DNA of 64,000 bases from CBDCNP01 sp965222425 (GTDB taxonomy: Bacteria > Acidobacteriota > Vicinamibacteria > Marinacidobacterales > DATDRI01), in contig CBDCTW010000023.1 of the NCBI GenBank assembly GCA_965222425.1, positions 240,855-304,854 on the forward strand, written 5' to 3'. Position 1 is the stretch's first letter; the number at the start of each line of letters is the position of its first letter. The position numbers and the translations under genes are program-made. Positions 55,900 through 64,000 of the stretch are shown piece after piece. The notes under the pieces were generated by a model. That model had not been told where the DNA came from, ran no database searches, and saw nothing but the letters and a program-made list of their open reading frames with translations.

Positions 55900-56055
55900 A
55901 GCCCCCTCTAAAAAAACGATCCAGTCACCATCGGGTGACCAGGCGGGTGCAAGATCCGGAGCATCGTTTTCGGTCAAGCGCACCGTGTCGGTACCGTCGG
56001 CGCCCATCGAGTAGATTTCGGGGTTCCCGTCTCGATCAGAGCTAAAAGCGAGTCG
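55900..56055 (-). pseudogene. TolB-like PD40 beta-propeller remnant
   Basis: About 45 residues in one minus-strand frame (AFSSDRDGNPEIYSMGADGT then AWSPDGDWIVF) match PD40 propeller blades as found in TolB-like proteins and kinase-linked sensors. It has no start and loses frame after WIVF. It lies just after the hydrolase stop. Confidence 0.6.
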
Positions 56056-56056
56056 G

Positions 56057-57001
56057 TCATGGAGCCTGAATCATCTTCAGCACGGCGCGAAAAAGCTCAC
56101 TGTCTTCATCGCCTAGGGATAGTGCCGTCTGGGCGTGATCCTCACCCTCTAGAACGATGAACTCCGCCTCCACGCCCCTGGCCTTCAACTTGTCGGCGAA
56201 CTCCCGAGATGAGTCTACGTACGCTTCCACGGAGCCGACGGCCACTACCGCTCGAGGCGGCGGGTTGTCGATATCAACGCTCGCCTCCGCTCGGAGCTCC
56301 GGATCGGGGACGTACGCACCGACCGCCCCCGCCCGGCGAACGACACGCGCCGTCTTTATCTCCGCCTCCGTCTCTGCATCTTCGCTGTGGTAGGGAGCGC
56401 TGACCGGTGCGATGCCCTTGAGCACTCCGTCTGGTATTCCCTTTTTCTGCCGCCAGGCGCCCTGCACGCCAAGGTAGGCGGAGAGAATCGCGCCCGCCGA
56501 ATGGCCCCCCACGTAGATGCGCTGCGGATCGCCTCCGTACTCCTCGACATGCTTATGAATCCAGGCTACCGCGGCGGCGACATCTTCGGGTTGCGCCGGA
56601 TATTGGAATCCGTCGATGACGAGCCGATAGCTAGCTACGGCCGTGATGATGCCGTTGGCGGCAAATGGCCGTGCGATGTATCCGTAATGGGCGCGGTCCC
56701 CTTCGCGCATACCGCCCCCGTGCAGGAACAAGAACGTGGGAGCGCCCTCCGCCTTTTCCTTGGGCAGATAAAGATCCAGCTTCTGCTTGGGATCGTTCCC
56801 GAAGGCCAAGTCCAGGTGATGGGGAAGCTCCTTGCGGGTCGCCGCGGTGCCCGCATCGATCTCGTCGTAGAATGCAATCCAGTCGAGGGGCAGGAACTCC
56901 TCCGGGTGCTGGTTCGTGTAGTATTTCGACCTGTCCTGCGCCGTCGAAACGGCTGCGAGTAAGAGACCTACCACTATCGGCAATACTCTTTCTTGCCTCA
57001 T
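56057..57001 (-). CDS. exported alpha/beta hydrolase (BD-FAE/esterase-like)
   Basis: 314 residues with signal peptide MRQERVLPIVVGLLLAAVSTAQ. Oxyanion loop FLHGGGMREGD, nucleophile GHSAGAILSAY and C-terminal LEGEDHAQTALSLGD with the catalytic histidine are readable. A start two codons upstream (57007) is also possible. Related in fold to the hydrolase at 53200 but not a close copy. Probably a periplasmic esterase. Confidence 0.85.
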   Translation of the reverse strand: MRQERVLPIVVGLLLAAVSTAQDRSKYYTNQHPEEFLPLDWIAFYDEIDAGTAATRKELPHHLDLAFGNDPKQKLDLYLPKEKAEGAPTFLFLHGGGMREGDRAHYGYIARPFAANGIITAVASYRLVIDGFQYPAQPEDVAAAVAWIHKHVEEYGGDPQRIYVGGHSAGAILSAYLGVQGAWRQKKGIPDGVLKGIAPVSAPYHSEDAETEAEIKTARVVRRAGAVGAYVPDPELRAEASVDIDNPPPRAVVAVGSVEAYVDSSREFADKLKARGVEAEFIVLEGEDHAQTALSLGDEDSELFRAVLKMIQAP

Positions 57002-57358
57002 GATCACACTCTTTACGCGCTATCGATCGCCATCGCGTCCTCCGCTACAACGATCTGCCCGGAGAATCCTTGCGTCCCTGAACTATCTTGTCCCAGATCT
57101 CGGGCGAGCGACGCTTGCCGTAGTTTGATATTACTCTGACCGCGGGTGGCCCTCCGCTGACGGTGGATTGTCACTCCCGTGGCTGGGTTCTCCCCTCCTC
57201 TAGAAGCGGAAGAATAGCATCCTCTAGCCAGCGGGGGAAGGGTCGAGGCGTGCTCAAGGATTTGTGACGAGTTCTCCTCGTCCAGACACACAAACAGAGC
57301 CACTTTGGCACCGCGGGAGGAGCTCAAGAAATATAGTACGGTTTTGGAGACAACCTTC
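57002..57358. other. intergenic region between divergent genes
   Basis: About 355 bp without a recognisable gene. It must hold the promoters of the hydrolase (leftward) and of the S41 gene (rightward), but I could not define them. Confidence 0.4.
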
Positions 57359-58090
57359 ATGACTCAGAGGATGAAGAATCGATACTTGTCCCTGGTGCTT
57401 CTATCCTTAATCGCTATGGCCTCTTTCAGCCTCCGGAGCCAGGGTGCCGATCCGAGAGCCGATGGTATCTGGCGGGCACACGGCTACGGTTTGATTCTAG
57501 AAGTCCATTCTGGAAAGGCCAAGCTCTACGAGGTCACTCGGATTAGCTGCGTGCCGGCCTCGGATGAAGATAGCTCCGACTTCGATTTGGAAAAATTCAA
57601 GGAGGTTCGTCTGAGCTCGGCGGGCGATCTTCTCACCCTGTATCACCGCAACGGGAACGTCTATCGTTATAGCCGCGAGCCGAGCCGGCCGGCCGAGTGC
57701 GAAAACTACCAAGCGACCGACGATCCCGAGCACAACTTCGAGATCTTCTGGAACACTTTCGAGGAGAACTACGCTTTCTTCCACATCCACAATGTGGACT
57801 GGCATGCCGCGTACAAAGTCTATTGGCCGCGAATCACCCCGGAGACCTCCCCGGAAGAGCTCCTCGAGATCTTTGGTGAGATGGTAGCTCCACTAAGGGA
57901 TTACCACGTCAGCATCCGTACCAAAAAGAAAAGGATCAGTCACAGTGGATACAAGCTAAGAGACAAGGTGGACGAAGTCTGGGAGCTGGTTCGCAGCAAG
58001 TACTTGAAGGGCAATTACAACACCCGCCTGAACCAGTTGGGCCATGGAAAGCTGGACGAGAAGACCGGCTACCTGAGGATTCGGCGCATG
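57359..58090 (+). pseudogene. S41-peptidase-like protein, 3' truncated
   Basis: ATG 57359 (GGAGAC upstream) gives a signal peptide and a mature N-terminal domain ADGIWRAHGYGLILEVHSGK, then a helical cap FEIFWNTFEENYAFFHIHNV and PLRDYHVSIRTKKKR, as in tricorn-type S41 proteases. The sequence stops matching at about GYLRI, where the PDZ-linked catalytic core should begin. The continuing frame is antisense to a cytochrome gene. The catalytic serine is therefore missing. Confidence 0.7.
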
Positions 58091-58094
58091 GCGC

Positions 58095-58561
58095 GTTTCA
58101 CACTCCACCATTTGGCCGTTGCCGGCCGGGGCCTGACTCGTCGGCATCCCCGGCTTCCCATACTTCCAAGACCGGACGAACCTTTCCGCCTGCTGACGTG
58201 CCTCGTGGAAGGCGGGTCGCTCATTGAAGAGCGTGTTGGGAGCGGTGAGGTAGTAGCCGTTGGTGTGGCATGTCACGCAGCCGAAGGTGTCTCCCCAAGT
58301 GACGGCTACGCGATCGAGGAACTGCGCCGCTCGCTCGACGGAGAAGTCGCCGAACTCGTCGTCGTGATGGTAGGGGCCGAATCCTGCCTCAACGAGCGAC
58401 GCGAGATCCGCCGCGGTATTGGAATCGTCACCGACCTCGTTCTCGGAATCTTCTTGCGGTTGCGTAGCGGGGTCCTGTACCGCCCCTCGGCTCTGGGCTA
58501 CGACCACATGCACGGTGAGGCAGGATGCGAGGATGGCCAACCAGAAACACCGCCAAATCAT
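58095..58561 (-). pseudogene. heme-binding (CxxCH) protein, 3' truncated
   Basis: ATG 58561 starts a signal peptide (MIWRCFWLAILASCLTVHVVVAQ). The mature part has an acidic linker, then VERAAQFLDRVAVTWGDTFG and the c-type heme motif CVTCH, followed by NEARQQAERFVRSWKYGK-like sequence. The N-terminal cytochrome part resembles that of larger proteins with a helical-repeat (cyclase-like) C-terminus. That C-terminus is lost at the junction near 58095, where the S41 gene meets it. Confidence 0.65.
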
Positions 58562-58640
58562 GTTACCAGCGATTTTATTCGCCACTGCCTAGTAGCGTCA
58601 AAGGGGCCGATTGAGGTACTAGTAAGGCGCGGAGACCAAG

Positions 58641-60535
58641 ATGAAGCGTCGCGATCGAGAGCTAGGCATGGATCGGCCCATCAGCCACCGTGATTTCATC
58701 AGCGGCGTCAGCGTGGCGGTCAGCGGTTAGCTGCTCTACCCCTGGGCAGAGGCACATGGTGCGCCTCGCATCCAGTTCGCCCCCGAGAGGGAGGCCGGAT
58801 ACTACCCGCCGGCACGCACCGGGATGCGCGGCAGTCACGAAGGATCGTACGAGGTGTCTCACGAGCTCGTTGAGGGCAAGACGTGGGACGGCGCGGCTGA
58901 CACCGGCGAGAGTTACGATCTAGTCGTCGTGGGCGGGGGGATCAGCGGTCTGGCGACCGCCTATTACTTCCAACGCCAGATACCGAATGCCCGCATCCTT
59001 ATTCTGGACAACCACGACGACTTCGGAGGCCATGCCAAACGGAACGAATTCCACCACGACGGAAGACTGCTACTCATGAACGGGGGCACCATCTACATCG
59101 AGGACTTCGCGTACTACGACGATGCCGGCCAGCGCCTGCTGCGCGAGCTGGGCTTGGAAATCGAACGCAATTCGGAGTTCGAGAACCCGGACGTCTACCG
59201 GTCGCAAAAGCTCAGCCGCGACGTCTTCTTCGACAAGGAGACCTTCGGCAAGGGCGAGCTGCCATGGGCGGAGTTTCTGGCGAAGGTGTCGCTCACGGAA
59301 GCAGCTCGCAAAGACATCGCTCGATTGTACGAGGAGCGCGTCGACTACCTCTCGGATCTCTCGCTCGAGGAGAAGAAGGCCCGCCTGCAAAAGATGAGCT
59401 ACCAAGATTATCTCGTCGCGGTGGCCAAAGCGGATCCGGGTGTGCTCCCGTACTTTCAGGCACCCTCCGGATATTGGGCGATAGGTAACGATGCGTTGCC
59501 GGCATGGGTCGCGCTTCAGACTGCGGCCTCGACCGATTGGTTCAGCAACTATCCCGGCTTTCAGGGGTTGGGGTTTCCTGGGCAGGGGGAGTCTCGTCAA
59601 TACCTCCGCTTTCCCGACGGCAACGCGTCGATCGCGCGCCTGCTAGTCCGCGCGATGGTCCCGCAAGCGGCGCCCGGAAGTGGCATGGAGGATATCGTCA
59701 CCGCGCGCTTCGACTACTCCAAGCTCGACCGAGAAGACGCCCCAGTCCGGACCCGGCTCAACTCCACCGCCGTTCGTGTTCGCCACCATGACGATCCGCA
59801 AACGTCCAAGGAAGTCGAGATCACGTACGTACGTGGGGGGGAGGCACACCGCGTGCGGGCAGGCCACGCAGTTCTCGCCTGCTACAACTCGATCATCCCT
59901 CATTTATGTCCCGAGCTTCTCGAGCGCCAGAGGGAAGCGCTGTCGTATGCCTTGAAAGCGCCGCTCGTGTACACACGTGCGTTGATTCGCAATTGGGAAT
60001 CGTTCGCGAACCTGCGACTTCGAGCCGTAAGCTGCCCAGGCTCCTATCATCAAATGGTGCTTCTCAGTGAGCCCATTAGCATGGGAACGTACCATTGCTC
60101 AGGCTCGCCCGAGGAGCCGATGGTCCTCGACCTCAGGCGCACCCCGATAGGTCCCGGCCTGCCGGCCGCCCAGCAGTTCAAGTTGGGGAAGTACGAACTG
60201 TTGGAGACCAGCTTCGAGACCTTCGAGCGCAAGATCCGCGACCAACTCGGTCGCATGCTGGCGGACGGAGGCTTCGACCCGGCCGCGATATCGAGGCTAT
60301 CACTGTGAATCGTTGGCCACACGGCTACGCCTACGGGTACGGGTACGATCCGGTCGAGGATGAAGTCGCCTGGCTTCCAGACGAGTGGCCGAAGGAGAAG
60401 GGAACGTGGGTGGTTGGACGGCAGCGCTTCGAACGCATCTCTATCGCTAACTCCGATGCGAACGCCACAGCTATGACCGAGAGGGCCCTGGGCGCGGCCC
60501 ACCGTGCCGCCCAGGAGGTCCTTGGGCAGACGTAG
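58641..60535 (+). pseudogene. FAD-dependent amine oxidoreductase (spermidine dehydrogenase-like), TAG and frameshift
   Basis: The frame begins at ATG 58641 with a Tat-like leader (SHRDFISGVSVAVSG, first R replaced by H), meets TAG at 58728-58730, and continues in frame as LLYPWAEA..YYPPARTGMRGSHEGSYEV. The FAD-binding part follows: YDLVVVGGGISGLATAYYF, LILDNHDDFGGHAKRNEF, LLLMNGGTIYIED. Near 60280 one G is missing and the true C-terminus (IEAITVNRWPHGYAYGY..GRQRFERISIANSDANA) is in the next frame to TAG 60533. The ORF from ATG 58824 could still make the FAD domain in the cytoplasm. Substrate inferred as an amine. Confidence 0.8.
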
Positions 60536-60614
60536 CTGAACCGCGACTGATTGTGGTGACGAACTGGTTCGAACAATTGAAGCGTCGCGCACCAGCAACG
60601 GACGGGGGACATCG

Positions 60615-60737
60615 ATGATCGCTGGCCTTCCCTGGACCGCTTGGCTGCTATGGATCGTCGCCGTCGGATTAGGCCTAACGATGGAGCTCGTTTTCTACTT
60701 CCGCCATCACCACCGCGGCGAGGACGAATCGCACTAG
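60615..60737 (+). CDS. 40-aa membrane protein, candidate symporter small subunit
   Basis: ATG 60615 after GGGGGA. The sequence is one transmembrane helix (WTAWLLWIVAVGLGLTMELVFYF) and a basic/His-rich then acidic tail (RHHHRGEDESH). It ends at TAG 60737, three bases before the symporter ATG. Short single-helix partners directly upstream of SSS-family symporters are known, so an accessory subunit is the best guess. Too short for most gene callers. Confidence 0.7.
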   Translation: MIAGLPWTAWLLWIVAVGLGLTMELVFYFRHHHRGEDESH

Positions 60738-60740
60738 GCC

Positions 60741-62219
60741 ATGGCGTCCGCCACCATCATCGCCGTTCTTGTCGTCTACCTCATCATTCTCCTAGCCATC
60801 GGCGCGTGGGGCAGCCGTGCTTCGAAAAGCGTGGCCGGCTACTACCTCGCGGAAAAGAAACTTCCCTCCTGGGTCATCGCCTTCAGCACCAACGCCACCG
60901 GTGAAAGTGCGTGGCTACTCCTGGGGCTCACGGGGATGGGTTACATGGTCGGGATCCATGCGGTCTGGGTGATCCTCGGCGAAGTCTTGGGCGTGGCGTT
61001 GGCGTGGGTTGTGGTCGCGCTGCCGTTCAAGGAATACACCGATCGCTATGACTCGATCACCGTGCCCGATTATCTAGAGAGCCGCTTCCGCGACACGCAT
61101 CACATCATTCGACTTCTAAGCTTCGTCATCATCTTAACTATGGTCACCGCCTACACCGCAGCCCAGCTTACGGCATTGGGCAAGGGGTTCAGCTTCTTCC
61201 CTTTGGGCTTGACTTACAATCAGGGCGTACTGATCGGCGCCGCGGTGGTCTTCTTTTATACTACCGTGGGAGGGTTCAAGGCCGTCGCCTATAGCGACCT
61301 CCTTCAGGGTGTCTTGATGTTTGCCGGACTACTGGTGTTGCCTATCATCGGTATCTCCGCGGCAGGTGGATGGGCCCAGACGATGGCCACACTCCGATCG
61401 GCCGATCCCAATCTGCTTCTGCCGATGGGAGAGTTCGGCGTGTCCGTCGAAGGAGTGGTCAGCGCGCTGAGCTTCGTGGGAATCGGTTTCGCGTTTCTGG
61501 GTGCCCCGCAGCTCCTCACGCGCTTCATGGCGGCCCGGGATAAGGGCGAGATCGTCCACGGGAGCCTCATCGCCATCATCTGTATCATTGTCTACGACAC
61601 GGGTGCGATCCTGGCGGGCATGGCAGGGCGAGCTGTTTTTCCTGGCCTTACCGATGCAGAGAGCGTTCTTCCAACCATGAGCGCCGAGCTCCTTCCCGCC
61701 GTCTTCACTGGGATATTCTTGGTCATCGTCCTGGCCGCGGCTATGTCCACGGTCGATTCTCTTTTGATCCTCGCCTCGTCTGCTGTCGTGAGAGACGTCG
61801 TCCAAAAGATCTTCCATCCGAATCTCTCTGAGCGGCGTCTCGCGCTTTTCGGGAAACTCACCACGGTCGTCATCGGCGTCACCGCGCTCGTCTTCGCGCT
61901 GGGCAAGGTACGCGTGATCTTCTGGTTCGTCCTCTTCGCCTGGTCTGGCCTCGGCTCCGCTTTCACGCCCGTCGTCCTCTGCTCTCTCTTTTGGAAAAGG
62001 ACCACCAAGGCCGGTGCTATCGCCGGGATGTTGGCTGGATTTCTCACTGCCGTGATCTGGCGGTTGGCCTTGAGGCAGCACTTCTACGACCTTTATGAGA
62101 TGATCCCCGGGTTTGCGGCGGGATTCCTGGCAACGATTGTCGTCAGTCTGCTCACGGAACCACCGGAGGGAGCGGACGAGGAGTTCGATGCTGTCTGGAA
62201 CACGATAGGTAAGGAGTAG
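60741..62219 (+). CDS. sodium:solute symporter (SSS family)
   Basis: 492-residue, about 13-helix transporter of the PutP-like branch. Family signatures are AIGAWGSRASKSVAGYYLAEKKLPSW at the start, STNATGESAWLLLGLTGMGY with the substrate/Na-binding helix, FYTTVGGFKAVAYSDLLQGVLM and AAAMSTVDSLLILASSAVVRDV. It is complete. It lies between two FAD amine-oxidoreductase-like genes, so uptake of an amine or amino-acid substrate for those enzymes is inferred. Confidence 0.93.
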   Translation: MASATIIAVLVVYLIILLAIGAWGSRASKSVAGYYLAEKKLPSWVIAFSTNATGESAWLLLGLTGMGYMVGIHAVWVILGEVLGVALAWVVVALPFKEYTDRYDSITVPDYLESRFRDTHHIIRLLSFVIILTMVTAYTAAQLTALGKGFSFFPLGLTYNQGVLIGAAVVFFYTTVGGFKAVAYSDLLQGVLMFAGLLVLPIIGISAAGGWAQTMATLRSADPNLLLPMGEFGVSVEGVVSALSFVGIGFAFLGAPQLLTRFMAARDKGEIVHGSLIAIICIIVYDTGAILAGMAGRAVFPGLTDAESVLPTMSAELLPAVFTGIFLVIVLAAAMSTVDSLLILASSAVVRDVVQKIFHPNLSERRLALFGKLTTVVIGVTALVFALGKVRVIFWFVLFAWSGLGSAFTPVVLCSLFWKRTTKAGAIAGMLAGFLTAVIWRLALRQHFYDLYEMIPGFAAGFLATIVVSLLTEPPEGADEEFDAVWNTIGKE

Positions 62220-62225
62220 CTCATC

Positions 62226-63119
62226 ATGAGCAAAGCAAGCGATCGCCAGTTAGGAATGTATCGCCACATCAGTCGGCGAGATTTCTTGAACGGTGTGGGT
62301 GTTGCGCTAACTGGGGCGATGCTTCCGCCGAGCGCGTTCCCTGAGTTCCGAATGGCGCAAGCTGGGGAAGCGGAAGAGTAGTATCCGCCGACGCGCACTA
62401 GCATGAGAGGCTCTCACCCCGGCTCGTTCAAGGTGGCACACGAACGAATCCTACGACCTCATCGTGGTGGGAGGAGGCATCAGTGGGCTTTCTGCCGCTT
62501 ATTTCTTTCGCAAGCAAGTGGGTCCCGATGCCCGAGTCCTCATCCTGAACAACCACGACGACTTCGGAAGGCACGCCAAGCGGAACGAGTTCCGATATCA
62601 GGGGCGCATGTTCCTCATGAACGGCGGCACGGTGTACGTGGAAGCTCCTTCTCAGTAAAGCACGGTGGCGGCTGGTCTTTTGTGGGAGTTCGGCATCGAC
62701 CGGACTCGCCACTATCAGTCCAACAAGGAAGTCCAAGATCTCTATCGCTCGCTTGGACTCACCTACGCCATGTTCTTCGATAAGGAGACTTTTGGCGAAG
62801 ACCGACTCGTCGCCTGGCTCGACAAGCTTTCCATGCCGGAGTTTCTGGCAAAGACCCCGCTTCCCGAATCGGTGCGCCGCGACATCGCCCGCCTGCACGA
62901 GGACGTGCAGCCCGACTACCGCCCGGCCTGACTTCGGACGACAAGAAAGGGCGGCTTGCCCGCATGAGCTACCGCGATTTCCTGCTGAAGGAGGCAGGTG
63001 TCGCCCCCGGCGTCGTCCGCTTTTTCGACAGCCGGACGAAGGACCTCTTTTGCACGGGGATCGACGCGGTCCCCGCGCTCTACGCCTGGGAGATGGGTTA
63101 TCCCGGGTTTCAGGATTGG
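62226..63119 (+). pseudogene. second FAD amine oxidoreductase, multiply disrupted
   Basis: Paralogue of the 58.6-kb gene. ATG 62226 starts with a proper Tat motif SRRDFLNGVGVALTG. TAG at 62379 falls where YYPPTRT begins. After KVAHE there is a deletion/frameshift before SYDLIVVGGGISGLSAAYFF. TAA follows at 62656 after VYVEAPSQ, then STVAAGLLWEFGID in the same frame. A further shift near 62928 precedes SDDKKGRLARMSYRDFLLKE. The gene is finally cut by IS256 copy 4 at 63120 after GYPGFQDW. At least five lesions, clearly dead. Confidence 0.85.
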
Positions 63120-64000
63120 GGGGATGTCCCGCCGGATGTTGAATTTGGGGTAGCGGCGGCTCCTTGGCCGGCCTAAGAATAGGTCTGCCAATAAACCGTC
63201 TCCAGAGGGGGACAAGGAGCCACCAATGCCTAGGAAATCAAAGAAGCCAGTAAGAAAGCAAACGCACTCGCCTACGGGCAAGGTAGTTGGCCAAGTCGGT
63301 CAGATACTGCTACCGATGATAGCTGGGATCGCGGCCACGAAGGCGGATCTGACGGAATGGGTGTACGAGCAAGGACTGACAGCTCTGCACCTACTGCTCA
63401 GAGAGGACGCCGAGGAGATCGCGGGGCTCAAGGGCAAGCACGAGAAGGAGCGAACTCATAACCACTGGGGGAGCACGAACGGAGAGCTGAGCTTCGGTGG
63501 TCGTCACATCCAAGTGTCGCGACCTCGAGTTCGCTCGAAGTCGGGCGCGGAGGCGTCGCTTCCACACTTCGAAGCCTTCCGCGAAGAAGACCCGCTTCCA
63601 GAGCGAGTGTTGAATCAGATCTTGGTGGGCGTATCGACCCGAAATTACGAATCGAGTCTGGACAAACCCGCGGCCAAGTTGAAGTCTCGTGGCACGAGTA
63701 AGAGTGCCGCCAGCCGTCACCTCGTGAGCCAGACGACTAAGAAGCTCGAGGAATACCTGTCTCGGCGGCTAGAGGAGTTCGAGCTTGCGGCACTGATGCT
63801 GGATGGCCTTGAGGTGGCCGGACAGACCGTCGTCGTAACTCTAGGTATCACAATAGATGGAACGAAGGTGCCCCTGGGTATATGGCTGGGCTCGACGGAG
63901 AACTCTCGGGTGTGCACCGCGATGTTGCAGGACCTTCTCGAGCGAGGCTTGCGCGTCGATGAGTCGATTCTCTGCGTAGTGGACGGAGGCAAAGGCATCC
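63120..64000 (+). mobile_element. IS256-family insertion sequence, copy 4 (partial)
   Basis: Starts with GGGGATGTCCCG at 63120, same orientation as copy 3. Runs off the window, so the right end and target duplication cannot be checked. The left flanking octamer is AGGATTGG. Confidence 0.93.
63226..64000 (+). CDS. IS256-family transposase, copy 4 (3' partial)
   Basis: First 258 codons visible, including the first two catalytic aspartates. It has His in GGR-H-IQV where the others have Arg. Otherwise identical over what is shown to copy 3. Confidence 0.93.
   Translation, partial: MPRKSKKPVRKQTHSPTGKVVGQVGQILLPMIAGIAATKADLTEWVYEQGLTALHLLLREDAEEIAGLKGKHEKERTHNHWGSTNGELSFGGRHIQVSRPRVRSKSGAEASLPHFEAFREEDPLPERVLNQILVGVSTRNYESSLDKPAAKLKSRGTSKSAASRHLVSQTTKKLEEYLSRRLEEFELAALMLDGLEVAGQTVVVTLGITIDGTKVPLGIWLGSTENSRVCTAMLQDLLERGLRVDESILCVVDGGKGI

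Noticed and set aside
61329..62081. 250-codon minus-strand ORF rich in Asp/Glu/Arg
   Set aside because: Antisense shadow of the symporter; low-complexity composition.
26725..62381. UAG recoding (pyrrolysine or codon reassignment) to explain the in-frame TAGs
   Set aside because: TAG ends many intact genes here (E1 at 1604, acyl-CoA dehydrogenase at 2806, lexA, dnaE2). The interrupted codons correspond to different residues (Trp, Gln, Tyr), and the affected genes often carry other lesions.

Overview
The window is high-GC chromosomal DNA, most likely from a soil-type bacterium of the Acidobacteriota or a nearby phylum. This is an inference from gene content: a fused alpha/beta dehydrogenase E1, a lexA plus imuA-imuB-dnaE2 mutasome, Ser/Thr kinases, PD40 and TPR remnants, many secreted amidohydrolases and hydrolases, and a DUF2330 protein. 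I saw no rRNA gene, tRNA gene or CRISPR array.

Layout. 1-9.4 kb: branched-chain/2-oxoacid E1 and acyl-CoA dehydrogenase; a frameshifted homocysteine S-methyltransferase; a D-threonine aldolase-like enzyme; a PaaK-like ligase; decayed PilZ, deaminase and DUF2461 genes; a 2Fe-2S ferredoxin. 9.5-15.1 kb: speA, an AraC regulator with an internal stop, a DUF1761/TetR deletion fusion and an ABC exporter. 15.2-24.9 kb: IS256-family copy 1 inside a duplicated dnaE2 3' end, a small MerR cassette, then (minus strand) lexA and the DUF72-imuA-imuB-dnaE2 operon. 24.9-31.1 kb: RnfD-like protein, DUF2330 with an internal TAG, a hydrolase, truncated SDR and VIT/vWA-type remnants, and IS256 copy 2. 31.1-36.5 kb: a debris field with an IS3-family element, gene fragments and a MOP-superfamily membrane protein. 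36.5-50.7 kb: sulfatase, two tandem amidohydrolases, FHA protein, hemW-lepA, nitroreductase, two broken kinase genes, amidase. 50.7-64 kb: a cupin gene split by IS256 copy 3, a formamidase-like hydrolase next to a kynureninase-like enzyme, another hydrolase, an S41/cytochrome junction, and two FAD amine-oxidoreductase-like genes around a sodium:solute symporter with a 40-aa partner. The second FAD gene is cut by IS256 copy 4, which runs off the window.

The dominant signal is decay and rearrangement. There are four near-identical IS256-family copies and one IS3-family copy. At least four genes look truncated and fused tail-to-tail or head-to-tail to unrelated fragments. About ten genes carry frameshifts, several beside short homopolymers, and several otherwise conserved genes carry in-frame stops. 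Large housekeeping genes (E1, speA, dnaE2, imuB, lepA, hemW) are intact. Some single-base indels could be sequencing error, but the IS insertions, deletions and fusions cannot. The best-organised working system is the LexA-controlled mutagenesis operon. Its dnaE2 gene carries an in-frame palindromic repeat, and its 3' end is duplicated beyond the MerR cassette.
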